From: UBA11606 sp964513285
Lineage (GTDB): Bacteria; Actinomycetota; Acidimicrobiia; Acidimicrobiales; Aldehydirespiratoraceae
NCBI GenBank assembly: GCA_964513285.1
Contig: CAZEML010000001.1
Location: 1 to 64,000, forward strand
Direction: 5' to 3'
Length of the DNA stretch: 64,000 nt
The notes below the pieces were generated by a model, which saw only the letters and a program-made list of their open reading frames with translations, searched no databases and was not told the origin of the DNA. The translations under genes were made by a program, and so were the position numbers. Below, one piece after another: positions 8,548-17,304 of this stretch (position 1 is the stretch's first letter; each line of letters opens with the position of its first letter).

Positions 8548-10278
8548 CTACGCGGGTTCGATGTCGCGGCGGAAGACCGGGGTGTGATCGGCAGGCAGGG
8601 GGTCGGTGCCGAGGATGATGTCGGCGGCCTTCTCGGCGATCATCATCGTCGGGGCGTAGATGTTGCCGTTCGACACGATCGGCATCACCGACGCATCGAC
8701 GACCCGGAGCCCTTCGGTGCCGTGCACCTTCATGGTGAACGGATCGACCACGGCCAGCGGATCGGCGGCGAGGCCCATCTTGCAGGTGCACGACGGGTGC
8801 AACGCCGTCTCGGCGTCGCGGGCGACCCAGTCCATGATCTCCTGATCCGTCTCGACCGAGGGGCCCGGTGAGATCTCGCCACCGTTGAAGCGCTCGAACG
8901 CCGGCTGGTTGAGGATCTTGCGAGCAGTACGCACAGCCTCGGGCCACTCGCGCAGATCCTGCTCGGTGGTGAGGTAGTTGAACTGCACCGCCGGCTTCTG
9001 GCGCGGGTCGGTCGAGGTGATCTTCACCGTGCCCTTGGCGTCGGAGTACATCGGTCCGACGTGGACCTGGTAGCCGTGGCCACCCTCGGGCGCCGAGCCG
9101 TCGTAGCGGATGGCGATCGGCAGGAAGTGGAACATCAGGTTCGGGTAGGCCTCGTTCTCGTTCGAACGCACGAACGCACCGGCCTCGAAGTGGTTCGAGG
9201 AGGCGGGGCCCTTGCGGAACAGCCACGCGAGCCCGATGAAGGGACGCTTCCAGAACTTCAGATGGGGTTGGATCGAGACCGGCTCCTTGCAGGCGTACTG
9301 GATGTAGACCTCGAGATGGTCCTGCATGTTCTCGCCGACGCCGGGCAGATGGGAGACGACGTCGATGCCGAGGCTCTCGAGATGCTCGCGGTCGCCCACG
9401 CCCGACAGCTGGAGCAGCTGGGGCGAGTTGAAGGCACCACCGCAGGAGATGACCTCCTTGGCCTTCACCGTCTTGGTCGAGGCGCCCTTCATGCCGATGC
9501 CGAAGCGGCCCTGGCGGTACTGCACGCCGACGGCCTGGTTGCCCTCGAACAGGATCTTGTCGGCCTGGGCGCGGGTCTTGAGGGTGAGGTTCGGGCGCTG
9601 CTTGAGCACCGGGTGCAGGTAGGCGCGGGCGGCCGACAGGCGACGGGCCCGGTGCACGTTCTTGTCGAACGCGGCGAAGCCCTCCTGCTGGAACCCGTTG
9701 ACGTCGTCGGTGCGGCCGTAGCCCGCCTCTTCGCCGGCCTTCAGCCAGGCGTCGAACAGCGGCGTCTCGGCCGGACCGCGCTCCATCGTGAGCGGGCCGT
9801 CGTTGCCACGCAGCTCCGCGCCCTCGTAGGCGTCGAGGTCCGGGCCGGCGCCGAGGCAGGTCTCCATGCGCTTGAAGTACGGGAGGCAGTGTTCGTAGCT
9901 CCACGTCTCCATGCCGGGGATGCGGCCCCACTTGTCGTAGTCCATCGGGTTGCCCCGCTGGAAGATCATGCCGTTGATGCTCGACGAGCCGCCGAGCACC
10001 TTGCCGCGAGCGTGGTACACCCGGCGTCCGCTCATGCCGGGCTCCGGCTCAGACTCGTACTTCCAGTCGTAGAGCCGGTTGCCGATGGCGAACATCAGGG
10101 CCGCCGGCATGTGGATGTAGACGTCCCACTTGTAGTCGGGACGTCCGGCTTCGAGCAGCAGGACCTCGTTGTTCGGGTCGGCGCTCAATCGGTTGGCGAT
10201 CGCGCAGCCGGCGGACCCACCGCCGACGATCACATAGTCATAGGTCTTCTCGTCGCTGCGTTCCGCAGATCCTGCCAT
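8548..10278 (-). CDS. betA: Choline dehydrogenase / GMC oxidoreductase
   Basis: 576 residues from ATG 10278, with GAGGAG upstream; the longer frame to 10503 is rejected because it overlaps the repressor gene. GMC-family features: FAD motif 'DYVIVGGGSAGCAIANRLS', 'GKVLGGSSSINGMIFQRG' (GMC signature 1), 'SCGGAFNSPQLLQLSGVG' (signature 2) and C-terminal 'VVDASVMPIVSNGN'. 'ALHPSCTCKMG' is typical of bacterial choline dehydrogenases, which oxidise choline to betaine aldehyde and on to glycine betaine. No betB is seen beside it, so another alcohol as substrate is possible. Convergent with zur. Confidence 0.85.
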   Translation of the reverse strand: MAGSAERSDEKTYDYVIVGGGSAGCAIANRLSADPNNEVLLLEAGRPDYKWDVYIHMPAALMFAIGNRLYDWKYESEPEPGMSGRRVYHARGKVLGGSSSINGMIFQRGNPMDYDKWGRIPGMETWSYEHCLPYFKRMETCLGAGPDLDAYEGAELRGNDGPLTMERGPAETPLFDAWLKAGEEAGYGRTDDVNGFQQEGFAAFDKNVHRARRLSAARAYLHPVLKQRPNLTLKTRAQADKILFEGNQAVGVQYRQGRFGIGMKGASTKTVKAKEVISCGGAFNSPQLLQLSGVGDREHLESLGIDVVSHLPGVGENMQDHLEVYIQYACKEPVSIQPHLKFWKRPFIGLAWLFRKGPASSNHFEAGAFVRSNENEAYPNLMFHFLPIAIRYDGSAPEGGHGYQVHVGPMYSDAKGTVKITSTDPRQKPAVQFNYLTTEQDLREWPEAVRTARKILNQPAFERFNGGEISPGPSVETDQEIMDWVARDAETALHPSCTCKMGLAADPLAVVDPFTMKVHGTEGLRVVDASVMPIVSNGNIYAPTMMIAEKAADIILGTDPLPADHTPVFRRDIEPA

Positions 10279-10307
10279 CGCGACACTCCTCGTCCGGGCT
10301 GGACCAA

Positions 10308-10327
10308 AACCGTCCAGCTGGACGGTT
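10308..10327. promoter_or_regulatory. Perfect 20-bp palindrome, candidate BetI operator
   Basis: AACCGTCCAGCTGGACGGTT is a perfect inverted repeat. It lies 29 bases upstream of the betA start and overlaps the TAA stop of the upstream TetR/BetI gene (10326-10328). Size and position fit a TetR-family operator controlling betA. The link to the neighbouring regulator is inferred. Confidence 0.7.
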
Positions 10328-10895
10328 ACTGTACCGGATCGTCGATCAGGCGCGCCACCAGATCGATGACGGCGGCCCGGTCGTCGGCGGACGGGCGAGC
10401 CAGACCGAAGAGGTCGATGAGCCACAGACCGTCGCCGACGATGCGGGCGAGCAACCCGACCGCCGGGTCGATCCCGTCCTCGTGCATGAGCCGCTGCTGC
10501 CACGCCTCGAACACATCGGCCGCCGGGGCCAGGTCACCATCGCCCGCGGCCGCGGCCGCGAAGATCGCCGTCGCCGAGTCGGCTTGATGGTCGTCGGGGC
10601 GACGCACGTACTCCAAGTACGCCCGGGCGAACGCCCCTCGGCCGTCCCCGTCGGTCATCTCATCGAGCGAGGTCGACGCGTCGGCGAGGGTCTGCTCGAG
10701 CAACCCGGCGAGCAAATCTTCCTTCGAACCGAAGTGGTGCAGCAGGCCGCCCTTGGAGACGCCGGCTTCCTCCGCGACCCGAGCCAGGGTCATCGACGGC
10801 ACGCCCTCGTTGCGCACCACGACCGCCGCGGCGTCGAGCAGCTTGGCCCGGGTCTTCGCCGCCCGGGCCTGTTGGGGTGCAGGGCGCTCACTCAC
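10326..10895 (-). CDS. betI: TetR-family repressor, BetI-like
   Basis: 189 residues. N-terminal helix-turn-helix of the TetR type: 'RAKLLDAAAVVVRNEGV' followed by 'LARVAEEAGVSKGGLLHHFG' and 'SKEDLLAGLLEQ'. The GGLLHHF recognition helix resembles BetI and related TetR proteins. The C-terminal ligand domain is unremarkable. It is transcribed in the same direction as betA, 47 bases apart with a perfect palindrome between them, so it probably represses betA and possibly senses choline or a related compound. The gene symbol rests on this context. Confidence 0.7.
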   Translation of the reverse strand: MSERPAPQQARAAKTRAKLLDAAAVVVRNEGVPSMTLARVAEEAGVSKGGLLHHFGSKEDLLAGLLEQTLADASTSLDEMTDGDGRGAFARAYLEYVRRPDDHQADSATAIFAAAAAGDGDLAPAADVFEAWQQRLMHEDGIDPAVGLLARIVGDGLWLIDLFGLARPSADDRAAVIDLVARLIDDPVQ

Positions 10896-10947
10896 TGGGG
10901 GACGACCCTAGCTTCCACACGAAAACGAGAAGGCGTAGCCTCGGCCC

Positions 10948-11931
10948 ATGAGCCCGACCCCTGACGCCAGCACGCTCGTCCCCGCCGTCGACATCTCGAA
11001 CCCGTCGGCCACCGAACTCGCCGCGGTCGACGCCGCCTGTCGAGACCATGGCTTCTTCCTGCTCGTCGGGCACGGCGCTGACCAACTCATCGCGGACATG
11101 TGGCGGGTGACCGATGCGTTCTTCGCTCACGACGAGGCGGTGAAGGGACCGGTCCGCCGCACCGAGGACAACCCCTTCGGCTACTGGGACCGCGAACTCA
11201 CCAAGCGCAAGCGCGACCACAAAGAGGTCTTCGACTACGCCGACCCATCCGGCCCGACCGCCCACATGAACCGCTGGCCCGACGAGCACGCCGAGTTCCG
11301 CGCGACGCTCGAAACCTTCTACGACACGTTCTCCCAACTGGCGACCGACACCCTCGGCGTGATCCAGCGAGCGCTCGGCCTCAGCGATGCGCAGTCGGCG
11401 GCCGAACTCGGCTTCCTCAATGAGCGCACCTCGTCCGCCGTCCGCCTCAACCACTATCCGGTCGGCGATCCGGTGCCCGCCGACCAGCGCGACGGTCTCG
11501 CCGATCTCGGACCGACCGCCCTCGGCTACCACACCGACCCCGGCGTGCTGACCCTGCTGCTCCAGGACGACACCGGCGGCCTCCAGGCCGAGTCGACCAC
11601 CCACGGCTGGATCGACGTTCCGCCGATGCCCGGTGCGATCGTCGTCAACCTCGGCGACGCCATGCAGGTGTGGACCAACGACCAGTACAAGGCGGCCGTC
11701 CATCGGGTCGTTCCCATGACCGAGTCGAACCGGTACTCGATCCCCTACTTCTCCAACCCGCCCCGCGATGCGGTGCTCGAACCGTTGGCGGCGGTGATGG
11801 AGGCCGAGGGCGCGGCCGCTCGCTACCGCTCGTTCGGCTGGAAGGAGTACATCGCCGGTCGGATGGCGGACAACTTCGCCGACTACGGCGTCGAGGACAT
11901 CCAGATCAGCGACTTCCTGGTCGACGCCTGA
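10948..11931 (+). CDS. Isopenicillin-N-synthase-like 2OG-Fe(II) oxygenase
   Basis: 327 residues. The N-terminal 'VPAVDISN' and 'ACRDHGFFLLVGHG' are typical of the DIOX_N part of plant/bacterial 2OG oxygenases. The iron site is His195-x-Asp197 ('GYHTDPGVLTLLLQD') and His252 ('VHRVVP'), and the 2OG-binding Arg is in 'SNRYSIPYF'. All key residues are present, so an active oxygenase is expected; the substrate is unknown. It diverges from betI. The hydrolase-regulator fusion gene follows 6 bases later and is probably in the same transcript. Confidence 0.88.
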   Translation: MSPTPDASTLVPAVDISNPSATELAAVDAACRDHGFFLLVGHGADQLIADMWRVTDAFFAHDEAVKGPVRRTEDNPFGYWDRELTKRKRDHKEVFDYADPSGPTAHMNRWPDEHAEFRATLETFYDTFSQLATDTLGVIQRALGLSDAQSAAELGFLNERTSSAVRLNHYPVGDPVPADQRDGLADLGPTALGYHTDPGVLTLLLQDDTGGLQAESTTHGWIDVPPMPGAIVVNLGDAMQVWTNDQYKAAVHRVVPMTESNRYSIPYFSNPPRDAVLEPLAAVMEAEGAAARYRSFGWKEYIAGRMADNFADYGVEDIQISDFLVDA

Positions 11932-11937
11932 CCCGCG

Positions 11938-13413
11938 ATGCAGCCCGACTCCGTGCAGTTCGCCCCGGCCCGCGGGGGCCGGATCGCGTACCAGCGCTTC
12001 GGGGTCGGGACCGAGATCATCGTGGCGCTGCCGCCGTCCGCCCAGAACATCGAGATGGGATGGGAGTGGCCGGGCATCCGAACGATGCTCGAGCGACTGG
12101 GCTCGTTCTCGGACTTCATCCACTTCGACAAGCGGGGCACGGGTGCCTCCGACATCGCCCAGGAGGTCCCCGGGATCGATGAGCGGGTGGACGATGTCCG
12201 CGCCGTCTTCGACACCGAGGGCGTCGACCATGCCCACCTCTTCGCCCAGTCCGAAGGCGGGCCGCTGGCACTGCTGTTCGCCGCCTCGTACCCCGACCGG
12301 GTGAAGAGCATCACCCTCCATGGCTGCGCCGCGGTGATGATGCCCGAGGAGTACGACCGAGAGGATCAGATCGCGCGACGGGAAGCGTTCGCCGCTGTCT
12401 GGGGCACCGACCAGTCACGCACCCTCGAACTGTTCGCGCCCGAGCATCTCGACGACGAGGCCTACGTCCAGTGGCACCGCCGCTACGAGCGCTTCGCCGC
12501 GTCGTCGCAGGGCCTCCGTGATCTGCTGGTCCAGGTGATGGACTGGGACGTCCGCGACGTCGTCCCGCAGGTCGAGTGCCCGATCCTCGTGCTCCACCGA
12601 CGGGGTGACCCCGCGATGCCGTACGAGTACGGACGACAGATCGCGGAGCTGGCGCCGAACGCGACGTTCGTCGAACTCGAGGGCAACGACCACTACGCCT
12701 ACCTCGGCGATCAAGGTTGGCTCGACGAGATGGAGCGGTTCGTCACCGGGCAGGTCGCCGAGCGATCGGCCCCGCCCTCCCCGCGCCCCGGTGTCGAGAT
12801 CGTCACACTGGGCCGGTTCGCCGTGCTCATCGACGGCACCGAAGTCGCCACGAGCGAGTGGGGTTCGAAGCGGGCCCGAACCCTCGTCAAGCGGCTCGCC
12901 GCCGCACGTGGATGGCCGGTTCGGCGCGAAGAACTCGCCGCGATCTTGTGGCCCGACGAACCCGACCCGTCGGTGTGGAGTTCACGGCTCTCCGTCCTGT
13001 TGTCGAACGTCCGGCGGGTGCTGCGCGGCGGCGTACACACCGACCGTCAGACGATCGCCCTCGACCTCGACGCGGTCGCCCTCGACCTCGCCCGGCTCCA
13101 CGACACCACCGACGACGCCGACATCACCGCGCTCCACACCGGTCCGTTCCTCCCCGAAGAGGTCGACGAGGACTGGCGCCGCGGTGCCCACGACGAAGCA
13201 CTGTCCGTCGCCCGCCAGGCCGGTCACCGACTGCTCACGACCGCCCTCGACGCCCCGGACCCTGCCGAGGCGACCCGCCTCGCCCATCTCCTCCTGGCGT
13301 GGGACGAAGGCGACGCGATCGCCCACGACGGGGCGGTCGAAGCCGCCCAACTCGCCGGTGATCCGGTCGCCGAAGCCGCCGCCCGGGAACGCCGGGACGC
13401 CGCCTTCGGGTGA
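11938..13413 (+). CDS. Alpha/beta-hydrolase fused to SARP-type DNA-binding domain
   Basis: 491 residues. Residues 1-275 are an alpha/beta-hydrolase: 'FIHFDKRGTGASD' oxyanion region, nucleophile Ser105 in 'FAQSEGGPLALLFA', Asp224 in 'HRRGDPAMPY' and His252 in 'EGNDHYAYLGD'. The strand-turn motif is AQSEG, so the first Gly of GxSxG is Ala. Residues about 286-375 ('VEIVTLGRFAVLIDG', 'KRARTLVKRLAAARGW', 'LAAILWPDE', 'LSVLLSNVRRVL') are an OmpR-like winged helix as in SARP/AfsR regulators. A helical bacterial-activation-type segment follows to the end. I infer a regulator with a hydrolase-derived ligand-binding module. Confidence 0.82.
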   Translation: MQPDSVQFAPARGGRIAYQRFGVGTEIIVALPPSAQNIEMGWEWPGIRTMLERLGSFSDFIHFDKRGTGASDIAQEVPGIDERVDDVRAVFDTEGVDHAHLFAQSEGGPLALLFAASYPDRVKSITLHGCAAVMMPEEYDREDQIARREAFAAVWGTDQSRTLELFAPEHLDDEAYVQWHRRYERFAASSQGLRDLLVQVMDWDVRDVVPQVECPILVLHRRGDPAMPYEYGRQIAELAPNATFVELEGNDHYAYLGDQGWLDEMERFVTGQVAERSAPPSPRPGVEIVTLGRFAVLIDGTEVATSEWGSKRARTLVKRLAAARGWPVRREELAAILWPDEPDPSVWSSRLSVLLSNVRRVLRGGVHTDRQTIALDLDAVALDLARLHDTTDDADITALHTGPFLPEEVDEDWRRGAHDEALSVARQAGHRLLTTALDAPDPAEATRLAHLLLAWDEGDAIAHDGAVEAAQLAGDPVAEAAARERRDAAFG

Positions 13414-13456
13414 GGTCCTGAAGGTTTTCGAAAGGGTCGAAGGAGACGGTGTCTCC

Positions 13457-13969
13457 ATGACCAACACGACACTTCCCAGCACCGACCAGCCGTTCGTTCT
13501 TCCCTTCGGCGAAGGCGAACACCGCAACTTCCTCAACCACCTGGCGACCACCAAGATCGGCAGCGACGCCGGCGCTTCGATGACCGCCATCGAGTTCACC
13601 CAGCCCAAGGGCTTCGGGCCGCCGCTTCACGTGCACGAGACCGAAGACGAGCTGATGATCATCCTCGAGGGTGAGATCGCGTTCCGCTCCGGCGACGATG
13701 AGTACATCGGCACCGCTGGCGCCACCGCATGGCTGCCCCACGGCGTGCCTCACACCTTCCAGGTGTTGTCCGACGAAGCTCGTTGCATCGTCGTGACCGC
13801 CGCCAACGACGGCCCGCTGCAGTTCGAGAACTTCGTCGGCGAGCTCGGCGAGGAGATGGACGAGCCCGCCATGCCCGAGCCGGGGCCGGTCGATCCCGAG
13901 GCGGTGGCGATGGCCGGCGCCCGCAACGGCCTGCAGCTGCTCGGCCCGCCCCCCGCTCCCCTCGACTGA
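13457..13969 (+). CDS. Single-domain cupin protein
   Basis: 170 residues from ATG 13457, with AAGGAG upstream; the overlapping longer frame is the previous gene in another phase. Cupin motif 1 is 'GPPLHVHETEDELMIILEGE' with two His and Glu ligands. Motif 2 is 'GATAWLPHGVPHTFQVLSDE'. Such proteins are metal-binding dioxygenases, isomerases or small-molecule binders; nothing here narrows it down. It follows the fusion regulator after 43 bases. Confidence 0.82.
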   Translation: MTNTTLPSTDQPFVLPFGEGEHRNFLNHLATTKIGSDAGASMTAIEFTQPKGFGPPLHVHETEDELMIILEGEIAFRSGDDEYIGTAGATAWLPHGVPHTFQVLSDEARCIVVTAANDGPLQFENFVGELGEEMDEPAMPEPGPVDPEAVAMAGARNGLQLLGPPPAPLD

Positions 13970-13999
13970 CCGATCTGGCGGGTGCCGACGTCGGGGGCT

Positions 14000-14024
14000 G
14001 GTGCATCAGAACGTGTGATGCACC
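14000..14024. terminator. Hairpin between two convergent cupin genes
   Basis: Perfect 9-bp stem GGTGCATCA / TGATGCACC with a 7-base loop, between the ends of the cupin genes at 13969 and 14068. There is no T-run on either side, so its use as a bidirectional terminator is inferred from symmetry and position. Confidence 0.5.
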
Positions 14025-14067
14025 GCCTCCACGTTGTTCCCGGCGAGATCGCGAGCGACGGGACCGC

Positions 14068-15030
14068 TCAACCCGGCAACGTGACGACGAACATCTCGGC
14101 CGCGTCGACGGTGCCGAAGGCGTGCAGGAGTCCGGCGGGCACCGAGATCGAGTCGCCGGGGGTGAGACGGATCTCGTCGTCCTCGGTCACGAACCGGAGT
14201 TCGCCGACGCGACAGAAGATGAACGCGAACTCGAGATCGTGAACGGCAAGCGTCCAGGGCTCGGTCGGGCCATGGGTGCGAGCGAGCCGGGCCTCGGCCA
14301 GCCCGTCGGTGGCCGCATTGATCCCGAACCGCTGCCACTCCCAGCCATCGCGAGGAGACGAATCCCACGACGCGTCGGTGGTGATGTGGCGGATGAACCG
14401 CTGGCCGCCCCAGGACCGACCCGGATCGCCGACCCCGTTGGGCAACGTCAGGTCGTGCTCGCGGTGGGTGTCGTGCTCGGCCGGACAACCGATCTCGACG
14501 ACTTCGAGGTCGTCGCCGGACGCGAGCACCCGATGGCGGATGCCGGGCGGCTGGATCACACAGTCGCCCGGCCGCATCACGAACGGGTCGCCCTGGTCCT
14601 CGTAGACGACCTCGACCCACCCGGCGTGACAGAAGATCAGCTGGAAGCGGATGTCGTGGTGGTGCACATAGTCCGGCACCGGTCCCACTCCGGGGATCGC
14701 GATGTGGGAGGCGATGAACCGCCCACCGAGCCGACTGGGGATGAGATCTCGGTACTGCATGCCGGCCCGGCCCGAGCCGTGATCGGCCTCGAGCGCCCGG
14801 GAGACGACGAGTTCGGAGACGAGGTCGGGAATCGCGAGCGAGGCAGGCTCGACGAGGATCGTCCCCGCCGCGGTCGCGGCCCGGTCCAGACGGATCGGCT
14901 CGGGCCCGTCGAGGTCGGCCCACCGCGGGTCGTCGGCGGGCGAGATCGTCGTCAGCCGGAACCCATCGGCCTCGTGTTCGGCGATCGCCGCGGCGAGATC
15001 CTCGACCGGGATCAACCGCCGTTCGACCAT
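14068..15030 (-). CDS. Two-domain cupin protein
   Basis: 320 residues from ATG 15030, two bases past the glnS stop. It has two cupin halves. The first is around 'DYVHHHDIRFQLIFCHAGWV' and 'MRPGDCVIQPPGIRHRVLAS', with three consecutive His as likely metal ligands. The second, around 'FAFIFCRVGELRFVTEDDEI' and 'LTPGDSISVPAGLLHAFG', keeps only a late His and may be structural. Bicupins of this layout include dioxygenases; the substrate is unknown. Probably co-transcribed with glnS. Confidence 0.75.
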   Translation of the reverse strand: MVERRLIPVEDLAAAIAEHEADGFRLTTISPADDPRWADLDGPEPIRLDRAATAAGTILVEPASLAIPDLVSELVVSRALEADHGSGRAGMQYRDLIPSRLGGRFIASHIAIPGVGPVPDYVHHHDIRFQLIFCHAGWVEVVYEDQGDPFVMRPGDCVIQPPGIRHRVLASGDDLEVVEIGCPAEHDTHREHDLTLPNGVGDPGRSWGGQRFIRHITTDASWDSSPRDGWEWQRFGINAATDGLAEARLARTHGPTEPWTLAVHDLEFAFIFCRVGELRFVTEDDEIRLTPGDSISVPAGLLHAFGTVDAAEMFVVTLPG

Positions 15031-15034
15031 CTCG

Positions 15035-16750
15035 CTACTTGCCCTGGCGCTTCTGGATGTTGGCCCACTCGTCGCGCAGGCCGACCGTGCGGTGGAACAT
15101 CGTCGGCGCCGTACCCGGATCATCGTCGAGATCGCGGGCGAAGTACCCGAGCCGCTCGAACTGCACGACCTCACCCGGCGCGATGTCGGCGATGCCGGGC
15201 TCGGCCTTGGCATGACGGATCGTGCGCGACTCCGGGTTGAGCGAAGCGAGGGGATCCTCACCGTCAGCACCGGGATGCGGGTCGGTGAACAACCGCTCGT
15301 ACAGGGCGACGTCGAGATCGACCGCATGGTCGGCGGACACCCAGTGGATCGTGGCCTTCACCTTGCGTCCGTCGGGCGCCTGACCGCCGGCGGTCTCGGG
15401 GTCGTAGGTGCACAGCAGGCGAGTGACCTCGCCGTCGGGGCCGGTCTCGACCTCGTTGCAGGTGATGAAGTAGCCCGCCCGCAGTCGGACCTCACGGCCC
15501 GGCGCGAGCCGGAAGAACTTCTTCGGTGGGTCAACCATGAAGTCGTCGCGCTCGATGAAGAGCCGACCCGAGAACGGAACCTCGCGCGTGCCGGCGGACT
15601 CGTCCTCCGGGTTGTTGATCGCCTCGCGGACATCGGCCTGACCCTCGGGCCAGTTGGTGATGACGACCTCGATCGGGTCGAGCACGACCATGCGCCGCAG
15701 CGCGTTGGCGTTGTGGTGGGTGCGGACGAACGACTCGAGCAGCTCGATCTCGTGGGTGCCGTTGACCTTGGCGATGCCGATGTGACCGGCGAAGTCCCGG
15801 ATCGCCTGCGCGGGGTAGCCCCGACGACGCAGGCCACGAATCGTGGGCATGCGGGCGTCGTCCCAGCCGTCGACATGGCCCTCTTCGACCAGCTGCAGCA
15901 GCTTGCGCTTGCTCAGCACGGTGTGGGGGAGGTTGAGGCGGGCGAACTCGGTCTGACGCGGACGGTCCGAGCCGAGCCCGAGCTGCTCCATGTACCAGTC
16001 GTAGAGCGGCCGGTGACTGTCGAACTCGAGCGTGCACAGCGAGTGGGTCGTGCCCTCGATCGCGTCGGACTGGCCGTGCGCCCAGTCGTAGGTCGGGTAC
16101 ACCTTCCAGCGGTCGCCGGTGCGGAAGTGGTGTTCGTCGCGGATCCGGTACATCACGGGATCACGCATCTGCATGTTCTCGTGATTCATGTCGATCTTGG
16201 CCCGCAGCACCCGCGAGCCTTCCTCGAACTCGCCGGCGGTCATCCGGGCGAACAGGTCGAGGTTCTCCTCGACACTGCGGCCGCGCCACGGTGAATCGAC
16301 CCCAGGGGTGGTGAAGCCACCGCGGTTGAGCGAGATCGTCTCCGCGTCCTGGTCGTCGACATACGCGAGGCCGGCCTCGATCAACTGCACCGCCCAGGCG
16401 TGGAGCTGCTCGAAGTAGTCCGATGCATAGACGACCGACTCCGGCTCGAAGCCGAGCCAGCGGACATCGTCCTGGATCGCCTCGACGAAGCGTTCGTCTT
16501 CGGTCTCGGGGTTGGTGTCGTCGAACCGCAGCATGGTCGTGCCGCCGAACTCGTCGGCCGCGCCGAAGTTGAGACAGATCGACTTCGCGTGCCCGATGTG
16601 CAGGAACCCGTTGGGCTCGGGCGGGAAGCGGGTTTGCACGCGGCCGCCGTAGGGGCCATCCGACGAATGCTGCTTGAGCATCTCGCGAATGAAGTCGGTG
16701 CCCGAGTTGCTCGTCGGGCCCTCGCGGTCGTCGCCAGGGGTCGCGTTCAC
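15035..16750 (-). CDS. glnS: Glutaminyl-tRNA synthetase
   Basis: 571 residues from GTG 16750, chosen because the typical GlnRS N-terminus ('DFIREMLKQHSSDG') follows at a normal distance. Class I motifs: 'RFPPEPNGFLHIGHAKSICL' containing HIGH, and 'HTVLSKRKL' as the KMSKS equivalent. 'DWAHGQSDAIEGTTHSLCT' is a GlnRS/GluRS family stretch and the C-terminal beta-barrel anticodon domain is complete. It charges tRNA-Gln with glutamine in the cytoplasm. Many actinobacteria lack GlnRS and use the GatCAB route instead, so its presence is a useful lineage trait. Divergent from the cNMP-binding gene. Confidence 0.95.
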   Translation of the reverse strand: MNATPGDDREGPTSNSGTDFIREMLKQHSSDGPYGGRVQTRFPPEPNGFLHIGHAKSICLNFGAADEFGGTTMLRFDDTNPETEDERFVEAIQDDVRWLGFEPESVVYASDYFEQLHAWAVQLIEAGLAYVDDQDAETISLNRGGFTTPGVDSPWRGRSVEENLDLFARMTAGEFEEGSRVLRAKIDMNHENMQMRDPVMYRIRDEHHFRTGDRWKVYPTYDWAHGQSDAIEGTTHSLCTLEFDSHRPLYDWYMEQLGLGSDRPRQTEFARLNLPHTVLSKRKLLQLVEEGHVDGWDDARMPTIRGLRRRGYPAQAIRDFAGHIGIAKVNGTHEIELLESFVRTHHNANALRRMVVLDPIEVVITNWPEGQADVREAINNPEDESAGTREVPFSGRLFIERDDFMVDPPKKFFRLAPGREVRLRAGYFITCNEVETGPDGEVTRLLCTYDPETAGGQAPDGRKVKATIHWVSADHAVDLDVALYERLFTDPHPGADGEDPLASLNPESRTIRHAKAEPGIADIAPGEVVQFERLGYFARDLDDDPGTAPTMFHRTVGLRDEWANIQKRQGK

Positions 16751-16832
16751 CCCGTCATCCAACCGGGCGGAGGCGTCGACCGCAACGACCACACGAGACA
16801 CGGCCTCAGCCGGTGGCCTACAGTGCCGGACC

Positions 16833-17252
16833 ATGGCTACGGGTACTTCGGAAAAGCAGCTGGTCGACCGCCTCAAGACGGTCCCGACCTTCGCCACCAC
16901 CTCGACCAAGCAGCGCAAGCAACTCGCGACGCTCGGCAAGGTCCTCAAGTGGAAGGAAGGCTCGACCCCGATCGCTGAAGGCAGCAAGGGCGCCGCGTTC
17001 TTCTTGATCCTCAGCGGCTCGGCCGAAGTCACCAAGGGCGGCGCCCGCGTGGCGGTCGTCAGCGCCGGTGAGTTCGTCGGCGAACTCGCCCTCCTGAGCA
17101 ACAGCCCGCGCACCGCGACGGTCACCGCGCTGAGCGACTGCGAAGTGTTCGCCCTCGGCCGTCCGGCCCTCGCCGCCGCCTTCAAGGCCGACTCCGGCAT
17201 GGCGCTCAACATGCTCGAGGCCATGGCCACCCGGATGGCCGGCACGATGTGA
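16833..17252 (+). CDS. Cyclic-nucleotide-binding domain protein
   Basis: 139 residues from ATG 16833. It is a stand-alone cNMP-binding domain: 'WKEGSTPIAEGSKGAAFFLI' and the phosphate-binding cassette 'GEFVGELALLSNSPRTATVT' with conserved Glu, Pro-Arg and Thr/Ala. There is no helix-turn-helix, so it is not a CRP-type activator. It ends in a short helix ('ALNMLEAMATRMAGTM'). Possibly a cAMP-responsive adaptor, or a domain that lost its ligand; partner unknown. Confidence 0.8.
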   Translation: MATGTSEKQLVDRLKTVPTFATTSTKQRKQLATLGKVLKWKEGSTPIAEGSKGAAFFLILSGSAEVTKGGARVAVVSAGEFVGELALLSNSPRTATVTALSDCEVFALGRPALAAAFKADSGMALNMLEAMATRMAGTM

Positions 17253-17304
17253 TCCTGCAGTCCGGCACCCGTCCGCTCCGGCGGCCGTGCTGCCAGACTG
17301 CCGT

